Notes: generated by a model not told the origin, from the letters alone. A stretch of DNA of 64,000 bases from Paenibacillus sp. An7 (GCF_009870785.1 NZ_WTWX01000004.1:241090-305089), one strand, 5' to 3'. Counted from the stretch's first letter, positions 16,484 through 24,973 are shown. Numbers and translations are program-made.

Positions 16484-16972
16484 TTAACCGGGATGTACTT
16501 CGCTAGAAGAAGGAGCACCTTCGGGAGCATATTTATCATCAATAAAGGTTTGGATTTCCTCTATCGATTTCCCTGCTGCACTGAGTTCTACGGTATCTCG
16601 TAGTTCTTCTAGACAAATACCGCACTGGGCTCCGTGATCGGTCCAAGTCACTTTACCGTTCTCTTCTAGAGCGATAAAGCAGCGGTAAAGGGAATCATGA
16701 GCTGATTCATAATCCATACATCCACAGTAACAGTTGAGCATTTTCAGCTTCTCTTTAACTTGTCCAACAAGAGCATAGGTCGCTTGTGTGTTATCCGTAT
16801 ATTTTGTGAGGAATTCAGGCATTTCAGTGAGAGAGGCACTTGCCTCATACTGTTCGCTTTCTTTGCCATGCATGGTGTGGTCGTGTCCTGCTTCTTTTTG
16901 CCCACAGGCACTTAGAGCAAGGCTGCCGAAGATTAGACCGGCGAAGAGGGTTCCATACCATTTGGTTTTCAA
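16484..16972 (-). CDS. PCYCGC-motif lipoprotein
   Basis: A 162-residue exported lipoprotein: the signal peptide ends in LSAC with Cys23 as the lipidated residue. A His-rich stretch (HDHTMHG, residues 30-36) follows. The conserved core of the PCYCGC family has six cysteines: Cys81, 83 and 85 in LNCYCGC, Cys98, and Cys117 and 120 in QCGIC. The leading proline of the name-giving motif is Asn here. The family's role is unknown; the Cys/His content suggests metal binding or disulfide chemistry outside the membrane. It overlaps the upstream membrane thioredoxin gene by 4 bp (ATGA), so both are made together. Confidence 0.85.
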   Translation of the reverse strand: MKTKWYGTLFAGLIFGSLALSACGQKEAGHDHTMHGKESEQYEASASLTEMPEFLTKYTDNTQATYALVGQVKEKLKMLNCYCGCMDYESAHDSLYRCFIALEENGKVTWTDHGAQCGICLEELRDTVELSAAGKSIEEIQTFIDDKYAPEGAPSSSEVHPG

Positions 16973-17538
16973 TTTGCAGCCTCTCCTTTATATTTCGAAA
17001 AGAAGGTTCTGATATCTTCTTCCGTATAACCGGTATTCGTACCTTCTTCTTGAATACCGCCAACAAGACGCTCTTTCTGTACACCTTTCTCAAAATAAAC
17101 AAGGGTTGGTGTGAATTCAATATTGTATTCTCTCCAGCCGCTGTCAAACTCCCTTAGATTAAACTGGGGAAGATCGATACCTAAATCGCCGGCAATCGGC
17201 ATGAGTTTTGGAGTCGTTGCACGGCAGTGAGGACAATCAGAAGCAAAGAAATATACGAAAAAGTCCTCTTTGTTATCAATTTTCCCTTTGAGTTCTTCTG
17301 GAAGGATGATATTCTGATAATTTGGGTCATCTAATATTTCGATTGTTGAGGCACTCAGCTTCGACTGAGGAAGCCCGTATACTTCGTTAATATCTTTGTT
17401 ATTGATCATATTCATGGTGATAAGTGCGCCGATCAGTATGACAAATGCAGCAATAAAGGCAATAATAGCAGTGTTCGATTTTTTGTTTTTCTTACCGGTA
17501 TAGCCTGTCTTCGTTTTGGTTTGTGTTTTAGAACTCAT
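16969..17538 (-). CDS. Membrane-anchored thioredoxin-like protein
   Basis: A 189-residue protein with a basic cytosolic N-terminus (KTKTGYTGKKNKK), one membrane helix (23-43) and an extracytoplasmic thioredoxin fold. The active site is ASDCPHCRA (Cys102, Cys105), like DsbA-type CPHC rather than CGPC, and the cis-proline loop is EFTPTLVYF. It probably acts as a thiol oxidoreductase outside the membrane. Overlap with the PCYCGC lipoprotein gene indicates that the two form a functional pair, perhaps with the lipoprotein's six cysteines as its redox client. The ribosome binding site is GGGGGATGAAC before the ATG. Confidence 0.85.
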   Translation of the reverse strand: MSSKTQTKTKTGYTGKKNKKSNTAIIAFIAAFVILIGALITMNMINNKDINEVYGLPQSKLSASTIEILDDPNYQNIILPEELKGKIDNKEDFFVYFFASDCPHCRATTPKLMPIAGDLGIDLPQFNLREFDSGWREYNIEFTPTLVYFEKGVQKERLVGGIQEEGTNTGYTEEDIRTFFSKYKGEAAN

Positions 17539-17825
17539 TGTTCATCCCCCGTCAATATGATAAATTATGGAACTGGTTTAATGCCCTTCATTATACAACA
17601 TTACGCATTGTAGTGGAACAGGAATACGGGGATGGATTTATTAAATAAGATACAGACTGCGGGCAGATATTCTAATAACAGAACTGCATGATCGTAATCT
17701 TATAGCGTTACAACTGCCTTTACGCTCTACAGACCGTATGTAATCTTTGTATTTTAAGTAATATGAACAATTTGTGAAGTCTTATTTGAAAAATCAGATC
17801 CGGAAGGATGGAGGTGGATTTTAGT

Positions 17826-18602
17826 ATGAGTCAGCAAATCAATCAAAAGAAAACGGTGAAAAAGTTGCGCATAGATAAAATTTTAAGTCATATGGGATAT
17901 GGCACTCGTTCGGAAATTAAGAAAGCAGTAAAGAATGGCTATGTTACGGTGAACGGAAAGCGGATCAAGGACAGCGGGATGCAAGTCGATCCTTATAAAG
18001 ATATGATTGAAATTGACGGTGAAACGGTGAAGTACAGAGAGTTCATTTATTTAATGCTTCATAAGCCGCCAGGGGTGATATCAGCTACAGAGGATGTAAG
18101 GGAAGAAACAGTAATTGATCTTCTCGATCCGGAATACGCATTGTTCCAGCCTTTTCCGGTGGGACGTTTAGACAAGGATACCGAAGGGCTGCTGATTCTC
18201 ACGAATGATGGACAACTCTCACATAATTTATTGTCTCCGAAGAAGCATGTACCCAAAACATATGAAGCCATTGTCTCAGGGGAGATCGGAGAGAAAGAAA
18301 TCCATGCTTTTCAGCAGGGCGTAACCCTGGATGATGGATACACAACGAAACCGGCAGTTCTAGAGATTATCTCTGTCGATCTTGATAAAGAGGGAACTAC
18401 CTCTCGCGTGCTGGTTACGATTCATGAAGGGAAATTCCATCAAGTGAAGCGGATGTTTGAAGCAGTCCAGTCGAAAGTCTTATATTTGAAGCGCATCTCT
18501 ATGGGAGCTTTGCAGTTAGATTCACTACTTCCGATTGGATCTTATCGTGAACTAACGGAGGAAGAACTGAACATTCTCACCGAGACAGAAATAACAAAAT
18601 AA
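17826..18602 (+). CDS. RsuA/RluB-family pseudouridine synthase
   Basis: A 258-residue rRNA pseudouridine synthase. An S4 RNA-binding domain occupies about residues 14-60 (LRIDKILSHMGYGTRSE...VNGKRIKD). The catalytic domain follows with GRLDKDTEGLLILTNDG, where Asp116 is the nucleophile, and a KTYEA motif. The signature places it in the RsuA/RluB/E/F group, which modifies single uridines in 16S or 23S rRNA; the exact site cannot be read from sequence. The ATG at 17826 has GGAGGTGG 9 nt upstream and is preferred over the in-frame ATG at 17808, which sits on top of that site. The Cof phosphatase gene follows 24 bp later. Confidence 0.9.
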   Translation: MSQQINQKKTVKKLRIDKILSHMGYGTRSEIKKAVKNGYVTVNGKRIKDSGMQVDPYKDMIEIDGETVKYREFIYLMLHKPPGVISATEDVREETVIDLLDPEYALFQPFPVGRLDKDTEGLLILTNDGQLSHNLLSPKKHVPKTYEAIVSGEIGEKEIHAFQQGVTLDDGYTTKPAVLEIISVDLDKEGTTSRVLVTIHEGKFHQVKRMFEAVQSKVLYLKRISMGALQLDSLLPIGSYRELTEEELNILTETEITK

Positions 18603-18626
18603 TAAAGAAATAAGGATGGTTAGCAT

Positions 18627-19433
18627 ATGAATTATAAACTGATTGCACTAGACGTAGATGGAACTCTCCTACATGATAACCATGAATTATCGCAAGAGAA
18701 TAAAGATAGCATTAAGGCAGCGGTCAGCCTCGGGGCTGAGCTGGTGCTTTGCACCGGCAGAGGACCGGTAAGTACGATGCCGATTATGGAAAAAATGGGA
18801 CTCAGCGGATATGTGATCACACATAACGGAGCCGTTACCGTTGACCTAAAAACGCAGGAAGTTATCGACCAGTTCCCAATGGATGCAGAGGGACTGCAGC
18901 CTTATGTAGATTATTGCAGAGAGCATGGCATTCATTTTGATGTCAATACGGCGTTTGGTTTGTATATTGATAAAGCAGATCAAATGACCCCGAAAATGCG
19001 CAGTATGTATGATGAAGTTTTTCTTGAACCTATGAACTTGCCGCACTGGTCAGAATTAAGTGAACCGGTTGTGAAATTCTCGGCTTTTGGCGATCTTGAA
19101 ACGATGAATGAGCTTGAAAAAGAATGGAACACTTGGAACAGCCCATTTTATATGGTCCGCAGCGGCGATTTCTTCCTGGATCTTATGCATAAGGATGCTT
19201 CTAAAGGAGAGGCACTGAGACGTCTCGCAGCGAGCAAGGGAATTGCTCGGGAGAATGTTCTGGCTATGGGAAACTACTATAATGATATTACGATGCTAAC
19301 ATTTGCAGGTAAGGGCATCGCGATGGATAATTCTCCTGTTGATGTAAAGGCAGCCGCTGACGAAGTTACCCTGTCTAATAACGAAGATGGAGTTCATCAT
19401 GCCCTCGAAAAATTTGTAATCGGCGTTAAGTAA
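18627..19433 (+). CDS. Cof-type HAD-IIB phosphatase
   Basis: A 268-residue haloacid-dehalogenase-superfamily hydrolase. The nucleophile motif is ALDVDGTLL (Asp9 with Asp11), motif II is LCTGR, and the C-terminal metal motif is GNYYNDITMLTFAG. The type IIB cap lies between residues about 85 and 185. Members dephosphorylate sugar phosphates, FMN, PLP or other small molecules, and the substrate cannot be inferred here. In motif IV the usual GDxxND is replaced by GNYYND, losing the first aspartate. It is probably co-transcribed with the pseudouridine synthase upstream. Confidence 0.87.
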   Translation: MNYKLIALDVDGTLLHDNHELSQENKDSIKAAVSLGAELVLCTGRGPVSTMPIMEKMGLSGYVITHNGAVTVDLKTQEVIDQFPMDAEGLQPYVDYCREHGIHFDVNTAFGLYIDKADQMTPKMRSMYDEVFLEPMNLPHWSELSEPVVKFSAFGDLETMNELEKEWNTWNSPFYMVRSGDFFLDLMHKDASKGEALRRLAASKGIARENVLAMGNYYNDITMLTFAGKGIAMDNSPVDVKAAADEVTLSNNEDGVHHALEKFVIGVK

Positions 19434-19518
19434 TATTCTTCCTTGTCCGAGGGTACTACTATGGATATCAGATACTCTTCAAGCAAGAGTGAAATGGTCT
19501 ACAGGAGGTTAACATAAG

Positions 19519-20568
19519 ATGAGCTATCATATTCGGCTGCGGCCCGATTTGCGAACAGCAAATGGAGAAGTTCAAGATATTTTAATTGAAGACAGGTATG
19601 CCGGCACGCTTATTCTTGTCTTCCGGGAAGGCCATCGGCTTGCAGGTAGTGTTCAGCTGGATGCCAAAAGCGTCCCCTTGAAGGCCAAAGAAGAGATTGT
19701 TACTTATATCGAGCAATATTTACTGCAATATCGTGATGCGGTAGATGCCGAACATATTGATATTTTGTTAACCTGGGGCGAGGTGGAAAGCGTCCTTGAA
19801 GATGAGGAAGGTTACGAGGAAGATACACCGCCGCCTGCATCAGAGTCTATTATTCCTGAGCCATCGCCTCTTTTCCTATATGAAGATGAGAGCGGTGAAA
19901 TGCAGATTGAGTTGATCTCTGCCGGACGATTCGTGTCTTCCTTTGAACTGCAAAATGGGAAGGGACAGACGATAGCTCATGCGGTTCTAAAGCAGTATGG
20001 TACAGATATCCAAGGAAAAGTAGAATGGCTGAAGGAACCGCTGGAGGAGGAACTTGAATCCGCGGAAGAACTTTTAGTTGCCGAGGTGGATGATGGGGAG
20101 ATTGATACCATTACCATTGAGATGAAATATAAAGATAAAATGATTACCATCCTTGAACTCGTTAGACAAGATCATACCTCTTACACTGCATCAGATGAGG
20201 CAGATGGTCCCGATTGGGATGAGGATGGACTAGAACTGCAATCTATCTTAGATCAGGATGAAGAGGAAGCAGAAGAATCCTGCTACGTGAGAATGATTCG
20301 TCACGATCAGGAGATTGTATCTTACGATCTATTTCTTCAGGAGCACGGGGGATTACCTGTCGCTTCTGCTACCGTAGATATAAGTGAAGCAGTAGTTTCG
20401 GGATATATGGATTTCTATATAGAACCTTCGGAAGAACAGCGACATGACCTTGTCCTGGTCCTTTCCAAAGAAATTGAAAAAGAGGTCGATATAAAACAGC
20501 TGCACATTACCATGTTATATCGAAATGTCGTTATTGATGAAATGCTGCTGACTTCGGATGAAGACTAA
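19519..20568 (+). CDS. Acidic cytosolic protein with three internal repeats, unknown function
   Basis: A very acidic 349-residue protein that I do not recognise. It has no signal peptide or membrane helix. Three related units of about 80-90 residues can be seen: about 18-95, 125-225 and 258-345. Each runs as a beta-rich stretch with hydrophobic alternation (for example GTLILVFREGHRLAGSVQL), then a helix or acidic linker, then a strand of the type DTITIEMKYKDKMITILEL or KQLHITMLYRNVVIDEML. Units are joined by Asp/Glu/Pro-rich linkers (DEEGYEEDTPPPASES; DQDEEEAEES). The ribosome binding site is ACAGGAGG. It lies 85 bp after the Cof phosphatase and ends at its own terminator, so it may be separately transcribed. 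Confidence 0.72.
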   Translation: MSYHIRLRPDLRTANGEVQDILIEDRYAGTLILVFREGHRLAGSVQLDAKSVPLKAKEEIVTYIEQYLLQYRDAVDAEHIDILLTWGEVESVLEDEEGYEEDTPPPASESIIPEPSPLFLYEDESGEMQIELISAGRFVSSFELQNGKGQTIAHAVLKQYGTDIQGKVEWLKEPLEEELESAEELLVAEVDDGEIDTITIEMKYKDKMITILELVRQDHTSYTASDEADGPDWDEDGLELQSILDQDEEEAEESCYVRMIRHDQEIVSYDLFLQEHGGLPVASATVDISEAVVSGYMDFYIEPSEEQRHDLVLVLSKEIEKEVDIKQLHITMLYRNVVIDEMLLTSDED

Positions 20569-20591
20569 AAATAAATAAAGCTATAAGTTAA

Positions 20592-20620
20592 AAGGTATCC
20601 TTCTCGGGGTGCCTTTTTCT
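20592..20620 (+). terminator. Intrinsic terminator
   Basis: A 9-bp stem with G-U pairs (20592-20600 with 20607-20615) and a T-rich tail after the acidic repeat protein. Confidence 0.75.
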
Positions 20621-20765
20621 TATGTATATACAAGGAAACGGACACTTAGCTCTCCTCTGTTTTTATGAAAAGAATGGGGTACCTTCTTTACTAATTTACA
20701 TAAGCTAAGATATCATGATGAAAGAATTACTTGATAAGATGACTACGAGAAAGGGGCTCTAATAT

Positions 20766-21896
20766 ATGCGATTGCTCCAAGCATTATTTTTCCCTCCTGA
20801 ACAGCCGGGCGGGGTATCCTCCATGATTCCTTATATGCAAGAACGTTTTAGCAGCCCAAGATGGGAGATGGAATTGTTCTCCTTGCCAAAACGGATTCGG
20901 AATAAAGGCAGTGAGGAAGTTGTATTTGATACGTTTGATTGGACTCTTTATCAGGACAGTCCTGTGGTCACCAAATACATTCAAACATACCGTGATTACT
21001 TATGGTGGGTGAAGCTCCGGCTACATAAATCTTATGATCTTATTCATGCACATCATCCCATTGCCGGACTTGCCATGAAAGAAGCATTTCCTGAGGTTCC
21101 TCTTATTCAAACCATTCACTCAAGTTACGAGAGAGAACTCATACTCAACGGAAGAATTAAAGAGGGGGGATTGGAACATCAGTTTCTGACTTCGCTCTAT
21201 AAAGAATTAGAAGCTAAAGCGGATTGTCTCCTTACGGTTTCTGAATCATTTAAAGACTATTTGAGACCTTATATACAGCATCCTGAGAAGATTGATATTA
21301 TTCCTAATGGATTTGATGAGAAGCGTTTTAAGCCTGTCCCTCATGAAAATGAAGTGTCTCAGCTTGTCACTGTATGCCGCCTTGTCCCAGCAAAAGGAAT
21401 TGATACGCTGCTGAGGGCTTGTTATGAGCTCAAAAAGAAAGGGCATGACTATGTCCTTCATATTATTGGGGATGGTCCGATCCGTTCCGAGCTTGAGAAG
21501 TTGGCACAGGAGCTTGGCATATATAACGAAACGATATTTTATGGGTACACGCTTCATCCCGAGGAGTTTATGCCGTTCTTTGATATCTTTGTTCTTCCCT
21601 CGAGAGCAGAAGCATTCGGTTCGGTATTTGCAGAAGCAGCACTAAGCTCACTTGCACTAGTTGGGACGGATATCGGAGGGATTGCAGAACAAATCGAAGA
21701 TGGAGTAAATGGACTGCTTGTTCCCGAGAACAACCCTGTTGCGCTTGCTGATGCACTGGAAAAAGTCATTCTTGATCCAGCGTACCGATATGAACTGGCC
21801 CGTACGGCAAGTGAGAAGGCAAAATCAGAATACTCGCTCAGCCGTTCTGTTCATTTGCTCAAGAAGCTGTATTTACAGTATGAAGTATGCAGTTAA
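20766..21896 (+). CDS. Family 4 glycosyltransferase
   Basis: A 376-residue GT-B glycosyltransferase. The N-terminal acceptor domain starts with a Gly-rich loop PPEQPGGVSSM and HAHHPIAG. The C-terminal Glycos_transf_1 domain has VCRLVPAKGIDTLLRA and the E-x7-E motif EAFGSVFAE, plus GGIAEQIEDGVNGLLV for nucleotide-sugar binding. It has no membrane helix, so it acts at the cytosolic face. The acceptor is unknown. Bacillales have similar enzymes in spore-coat or envelope glycan synthesis, but no partner genes are adjacent. A retaining mechanism follows from the GT4 family. Confidence 0.88.
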   Translation: MRLLQALFFPPEQPGGVSSMIPYMQERFSSPRWEMELFSLPKRIRNKGSEEVVFDTFDWTLYQDSPVVTKYIQTYRDYLWWVKLRLHKSYDLIHAHHPIAGLAMKEAFPEVPLIQTIHSSYERELILNGRIKEGGLEHQFLTSLYKELEAKADCLLTVSESFKDYLRPYIQHPEKIDIIPNGFDEKRFKPVPHENEVSQLVTVCRLVPAKGIDTLLRACYELKKKGHDYVLHIIGDGPIRSELEKLAQELGIYNETIFYGYTLHPEEFMPFFDIFVLPSRAEAFGSVFAEAALSSLALVGTDIGGIAEQIEDGVNGLLVPENNPVALADALEKVILDPAYRYELARTASEKAKSEYSLSRSVHLLKKLYLQYEVCS

Positions 21897-21899
21897 GAG

Positions 21900-22949
21900 T
21901 TACGATTTGCTGCGAAAGGAACCGAGCGGGCTTTTGATTAGATGAAAAACCCAGACGATCGCAAGCAGCCCGTAAACGGGATATAAGATGGATAGCAAGG
22001 AACTGAATCCAAACTGGCTTACTAAATAACAAGTTGTCATGATGAACAAGGTGAGAAGTTTTGGCGACACTTGGATATGCTGACGCACTTGCAGTGTAAT
22101 TCCATAAATATCGGCAACAAACGTACTGAAAATTTCCATGAAGATAAGAATAACATAGATGATCTGTATGGCGGCTCCCAAAGCGAAGGCAATACTCCCC
22201 ATTGGAATCTCGAATTGCCGAATTCCAGGCATATAGGCGGAGATCGCGAAGTGGGCCGTCATTAGCATGCAGCCAATCCCAATTCCTCCAATGATTCCTC
22301 CATACTTAATAACATTCCTGTCTTTTAGCTGACTGCCAAGAGGGACAAGTATAGCTTGAGCCATAGCTAGGTTAAAGGACGTATACAATAGCGGAGACAA
22401 CCAAGTGGCAAACATGCTGCGGTCGTATTCCAAGCGGATGAAATTAAAAGCTGATGGATGATGAATCGTATTGATGAGAATCATGAGCGATAACAGAAGC
22501 ATGAAAGGTACAATGATACTATTCAATTGCAAAATAGCTTTAATTCCTCTTCCAAGCAGTATATAAGTACCGATGAGGGTGATGAGAAGACCTGTTTGAT
22601 AGGATAGATGAAGATTTTCTACGAAGACAGAACCTGCACCTGCAAGGATTACACTATTGACCCCGATTAGTACAAATAAAGTAAAAAAACTAATCCATTT
22701 CCCTGCTTTTTTGCCAAAAAGCTCCGCGTTTAAATCCTCATATGAATTCGCTCCGGTATCATGCGCGATCAGCATCATTTTCGTACCCAGCCATACAAAT
22801 AGCAGGCTCGACAAGACAATGGTAAGACTGGCCCATTTTCCATACTCCGTAAAAAAGTGTAAGATTTCTTGGCCTGTGGCAAAGCCAGCTCCGACAATTG
22901 TGCCAATATAAGTGAATGCAACCTGTAAGACCTTGAAACCCTGTCTCAT
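21900..22949 (-). CDS. YkvI-like multi-pass membrane transporter
   Basis: A 349-residue protein with ten or so hydrophobic helices. The N-terminal FTYIGTIVGAGFATGQEILHFF resembles helix 1 of LeuT-fold transporters and closely fits the B. subtilis YkvI family, which has about the same length and the GAGFATG signature. The substrate is unknown; the fold suggests a Na+- or H+-coupled amino-acid-like symporter. The stop is 4 bp from the converging glycosyltransferase stop, and no terminator separates them. GAGGATACGC precedes the ATG. Confidence 0.8.
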   Translation of the reverse strand: MRQGFKVLQVAFTYIGTIVGAGFATGQEILHFFTEYGKWASLTIVLSSLLFVWLGTKMMLIAHDTGANSYEDLNAELFGKKAGKWISFFTLFVLIGVNSVILAGAGSVFVENLHLSYQTGLLITLIGTYILLGRGIKAILQLNSIIVPFMLLLSLMILINTIHHPSAFNFIRLEYDRSMFATWLSPLLYTSFNLAMAQAILVPLGSQLKDRNVIKYGGIIGGIGIGCMLMTAHFAISAYMPGIRQFEIPMGSIAFALGAAIQIIYVILIFMEIFSTFVADIYGITLQVRQHIQVSPKLLTLFIMTTCYLVSQFGFSSLLSILYPVYGLLAIVWVFHLIKSPLGSFRSKS

Positions 22950-23176
22950 GCGTATCCTCCTTGTCCGATCTGTATAACAACAGCTTATAGTCGTCCTAAA
23001 AAATAACTACTCGTACAAGGTATGCTCTTGTCCATCTGGACATGACAAAGAGTAAGATTAGGAAAGTGTAAGGTAGATATAGTTACATACCAATGGAAGA
23101 AATAAACTTTCATATTGAAAGCCACCCATATTTTATGATACTTTTACGTCATAGGATGGGCTGGGAGGTCATAACA

Positions 23177-23746
23177 TTGGAAGTACTAAAACAAAAAATC
23201 AGAGAACAGGGCGTTGTTATTTCAGATCAGGTTCTGAAGCTTGATGCATTACTGAATCACCAGATTGATCCTGCACTAACCATGCAGATGGGCCGGGAGT
23301 TTGCGGCAAAATTTAGTGAAGATGGAGTCACACGTATCGTTACCGTTGAATCATCAGGAATTCCGGTTGCTTTTGCTGCTGCTGTGGAAATGGGGGTGCC
23401 TCTTGTTTTTGCTAGAAGAAAGAAAACATTGCTGGCCGACCCGGATGCATATTGTGAGCGTGTACCTTCGTTTACGAAGGGGATTGTAACGGATATTATG
23501 GTATCGCGCGAGTTTCTTGGTCCAGAGGATCGGGTTCTATTTATCGATGATATTATCGCAAATGGGGATGCAGCCAAGGGTGTCATTAAAATTATCGAGC
23601 GCTCTGGAGCAGAACTCGTCGGATTTGGAGTTGTGGTTGAGAAGTGTTTCCAATCGGGTGCGAGCACCCTTCGTGAACAAGGGGTTAGAGTAGAATCACT
23701 TGCGAAGATCAAGTCGCTGTCTGATGGCAAAGTCCACTTTGTTTAA
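23177..23746 (+). CDS. xpt: Xanthine phosphoribosyltransferase
   Basis: A 189-residue purine-salvage enzyme converting xanthine and PRPP to XMP. It shows the type I PRTase PRPP loop VLFIDDIIANGDAAKG (residues 120-135). ESSGIPVAFAAA and VFARRKKT are both typical of bacterial Xpt. The TTG at 23177 follows GGGAGG and gives the family-length N-terminus; the frame is open upstream without a site. In B. subtilis xpt is headed by a guanine riboswitch and followed by pbuX. Neither is present here, so regulation appears different, perhaps by PurR or constitutive. Confidence 0.92.
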   Translation: MEVLKQKIREQGVVISDQVLKLDALLNHQIDPALTMQMGREFAAKFSEDGVTRIVTVESSGIPVAFAAAVEMGVPLVFARRKKTLLADPDAYCERVPSFTKGIVTDIMVSREFLGPEDRVLFIDDIIANGDAAKGVIKIIERSGAELVGFGVVVEKCFQSGASTLREQGVRVESLAKIKSLSDGKVHFV

Positions 23747-23810
23747 TCTTTTGTAAACCTCATTTTCTTTTTTGATTTATATGCCGATTGCCTAATTTTG
23801 TTTAAATGCC

Positions 23811-23839
23811 TTTGCATCGCGTTTCGTATGGATTATAAT
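23811..23839 (+). promoter_or_regulatory. Sigma-A promoter of the 108-aa gene
   Basis: TTTGCA (23811-23816) and TATAAT (23834-23839) with a 17-bp spacer, about 30 bp upstream of the start codon of the following gene. Confidence 0.65.
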
Positions 23840-23870
23840 ATAAATAGGTTAGGGAGAGGAGGCAACACCC

Positions 23871-24197
23871 ATGGGGAAAGAACCAAACGAACAGTATTTC
23901 CTTGATAAGTTAGCGCAGTCCAAAGTTCATTTTGAGCGTGCCCTTGATTGTAAGCATACGGAGTTTGATGACCTTTATCCCTATATGCTTGAACATCCAC
24001 AGTTCTTCTGGTATAAAAGGTATGTTGCTTGGTCTGAACTTCTCACTATTGTAAACCTGTGTGAAGAATTGTCCTTCTCATGGAAAGATGAATTTACACC
24101 TCACCAGGTCGAATATGTTGAACAGCGTGTGATGTCGGCGAAGGTGCTTGATTTCTGGTTCGAGAAGAACGACAGTAAAGAGCATGCTTCACGTTGA
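23871..24197 (+). CDS. Conserved-looking hypothetical protein, 108 aa
   Basis: A 108-residue soluble protein that I do not recognise. It is rich in aromatic residues (QFFWYKRYVAWSELL; DFWFEKND) and predicted mostly helical. It contains one His-Pro-Gln-Phe-Phe-Trp segment near residue 44 and two cysteines (27 and 64). A clear GGAGAGGAGG ribosome binding site and a good sigma-A promoter argue that it is a real, expressed gene. The terminator directly after it makes it monocistronic. Confidence 0.7.
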   Translation: MGKEPNEQYFLDKLAQSKVHFERALDCKHTEFDDLYPYMLEHPQFFWYKRYVAWSELLTIVNLCEELSFSWKDEFTPHQVEYVEQRVMSAKVLDFWFEKNDSKEHASR

Positions 24198-24218
24198 TTT
24201 TTCTAGTGATTAGCCTTA

Positions 24219-24252
24219 AAGACCTAAATGCATGCATTTAGGTCTTTTTTTG
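24219..24252 (+). terminator. Intrinsic terminator
   Basis: A perfect palindromic stem (24219-24246; arms of 12 bp around a 4-nt turn) followed by a T run. Confidence 0.85.
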
Positions 24253-24309
24253 CATGTTAGAAGAGACAAGCTGCGAAGAACGCAGCAGCTGTAAGGAGGG
24301 GGATTAATA

Positions 24310-24528
24310 ATGATAACAGATGAACGATTAAATGAACTCCGTGAGTCGGGTGAACGTGTTCGTGTCGTAAGAGACAATTTGGAAGTTAACGATGTGGTGG
24401 GTATCATCGTGGCTTGGAGTGATGAACAAATTATGGTTCGGAAACGCAATCGGCGTATTGTAAAATTAGATCGGAATTATCTGATTCAGCTGGAAAGTGA
24501 GCCAAGACAGAGTCCTACAGACATATAA
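24310..24528 (+). CDS. Small beta-rich hypothetical protein, 72 aa
   Basis: A 72-residue charged protein starting MITDERLNELRESGERVRVVRD. The middle (NDVVGIIVAWSDEQIMVRKRNRRIVKLDRNYLIQLE) looks like a small SH3-like or KOW/Hfq-like beta barrel, which is a guess from strand alternation only. A strong GTAAGGAGGGGG ribosome binding site lies upstream. No family is recognised. It is monocistronic between two terminators. Confidence 0.62.
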   Translation: MITDERLNELRESGERVRVVRDNLEVNDVVGIIVAWSDEQIMVRKRNRRIVKLDRNYLIQLESEPRQSPTDI

Positions 24529-24542
24529 CTTGCACGATACCC

Positions 24543-24600
24543 CCGTTCTTATTCTTATCCTTTTTCATAGAAAGGGCATAAGAGAGAGAACGGTTTTTTT
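24543..24600 (+). terminator. Intrinsic terminator with two-part stem
   Basis: An outer CCGTTCT/AGAACGG stem (24543-24549 with 24587-24593) and an inner CTTAT...ATAAG stem, followed by seven T residues. Confidence 0.75.
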
Positions 24601-24607
24601 ATTATAT

Positions 24608-24973
24608 TTATGTATTTATCCCACCAAGGTAAACTCTCATTCTTGAGTATAATTCGTTTTTATACTGAGATAAGGGAAAAACAACGCGCATTTCTTCTCC
24701 TCTTATTTTGGCATCTGCCCATAATCCTTCCTTATTCGATCTGATATTCGTAATCCGTATATCCTTTCGGGCAAACTCCATTTGTATTTCTGACAATAGT
24801 AAAGTGACACGCTCTATTCCACTGGACAGCACTTCTCTATAAAGAATCGGAGTTCGAAGGACCGGATGGTTTGTTAATACCTGCAGATCGCGGCAAAAAA
24901 TGCGGTCAACGAGCAATAACTGCAAATAGCTGTAAATCAGGTTTTGTTCTTCATATGATGCGTCTGCCTTCAA
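24608..24973 (-). CDS. Hypothetical protein, 121 aa
   Basis: A 121-residue soluble protein that I do not recognise. The first half is helical (EEQNLIYSYLQLLLVDRIFCRDLQVL). The second half is beta-rich with many charged residues and ends in KNELYSRMRVYLGGINT. It starts at TTG 24973 with AAGGGGAG upstream on the minus strand. It is convergent with the 72-residue gene and divergent from the polysaccharide deacetylase gene. Context gives no clue to function. Confidence 0.6.
   Translation of the reverse strand: MKADASYEEQNLIYSYLQLLLVDRIFCRDLQVLTNHPVLRTPILYREVLSSGIERVTLLLSEIQMEFARKDIRITNIRSNKEGLWADAKIRGEEMRVVFPLSQYKNELYSRMRVYLGGINT

Noticed and set aside
20715..20762. A 15-16 codon ORF just upstream of the glycosyltransferase
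   Set aside because: No ribosome binding site is present, and no alternative hairpins of an attenuator were seen.
22950..23176. Purine riboswitch upstream of xpt (either strand)
   Set aside because: Some fragments resemble aptamer pieces (a GACTATA on the minus strand), but the ordered core with GTTTCTACC and CCGTAAA is absent.
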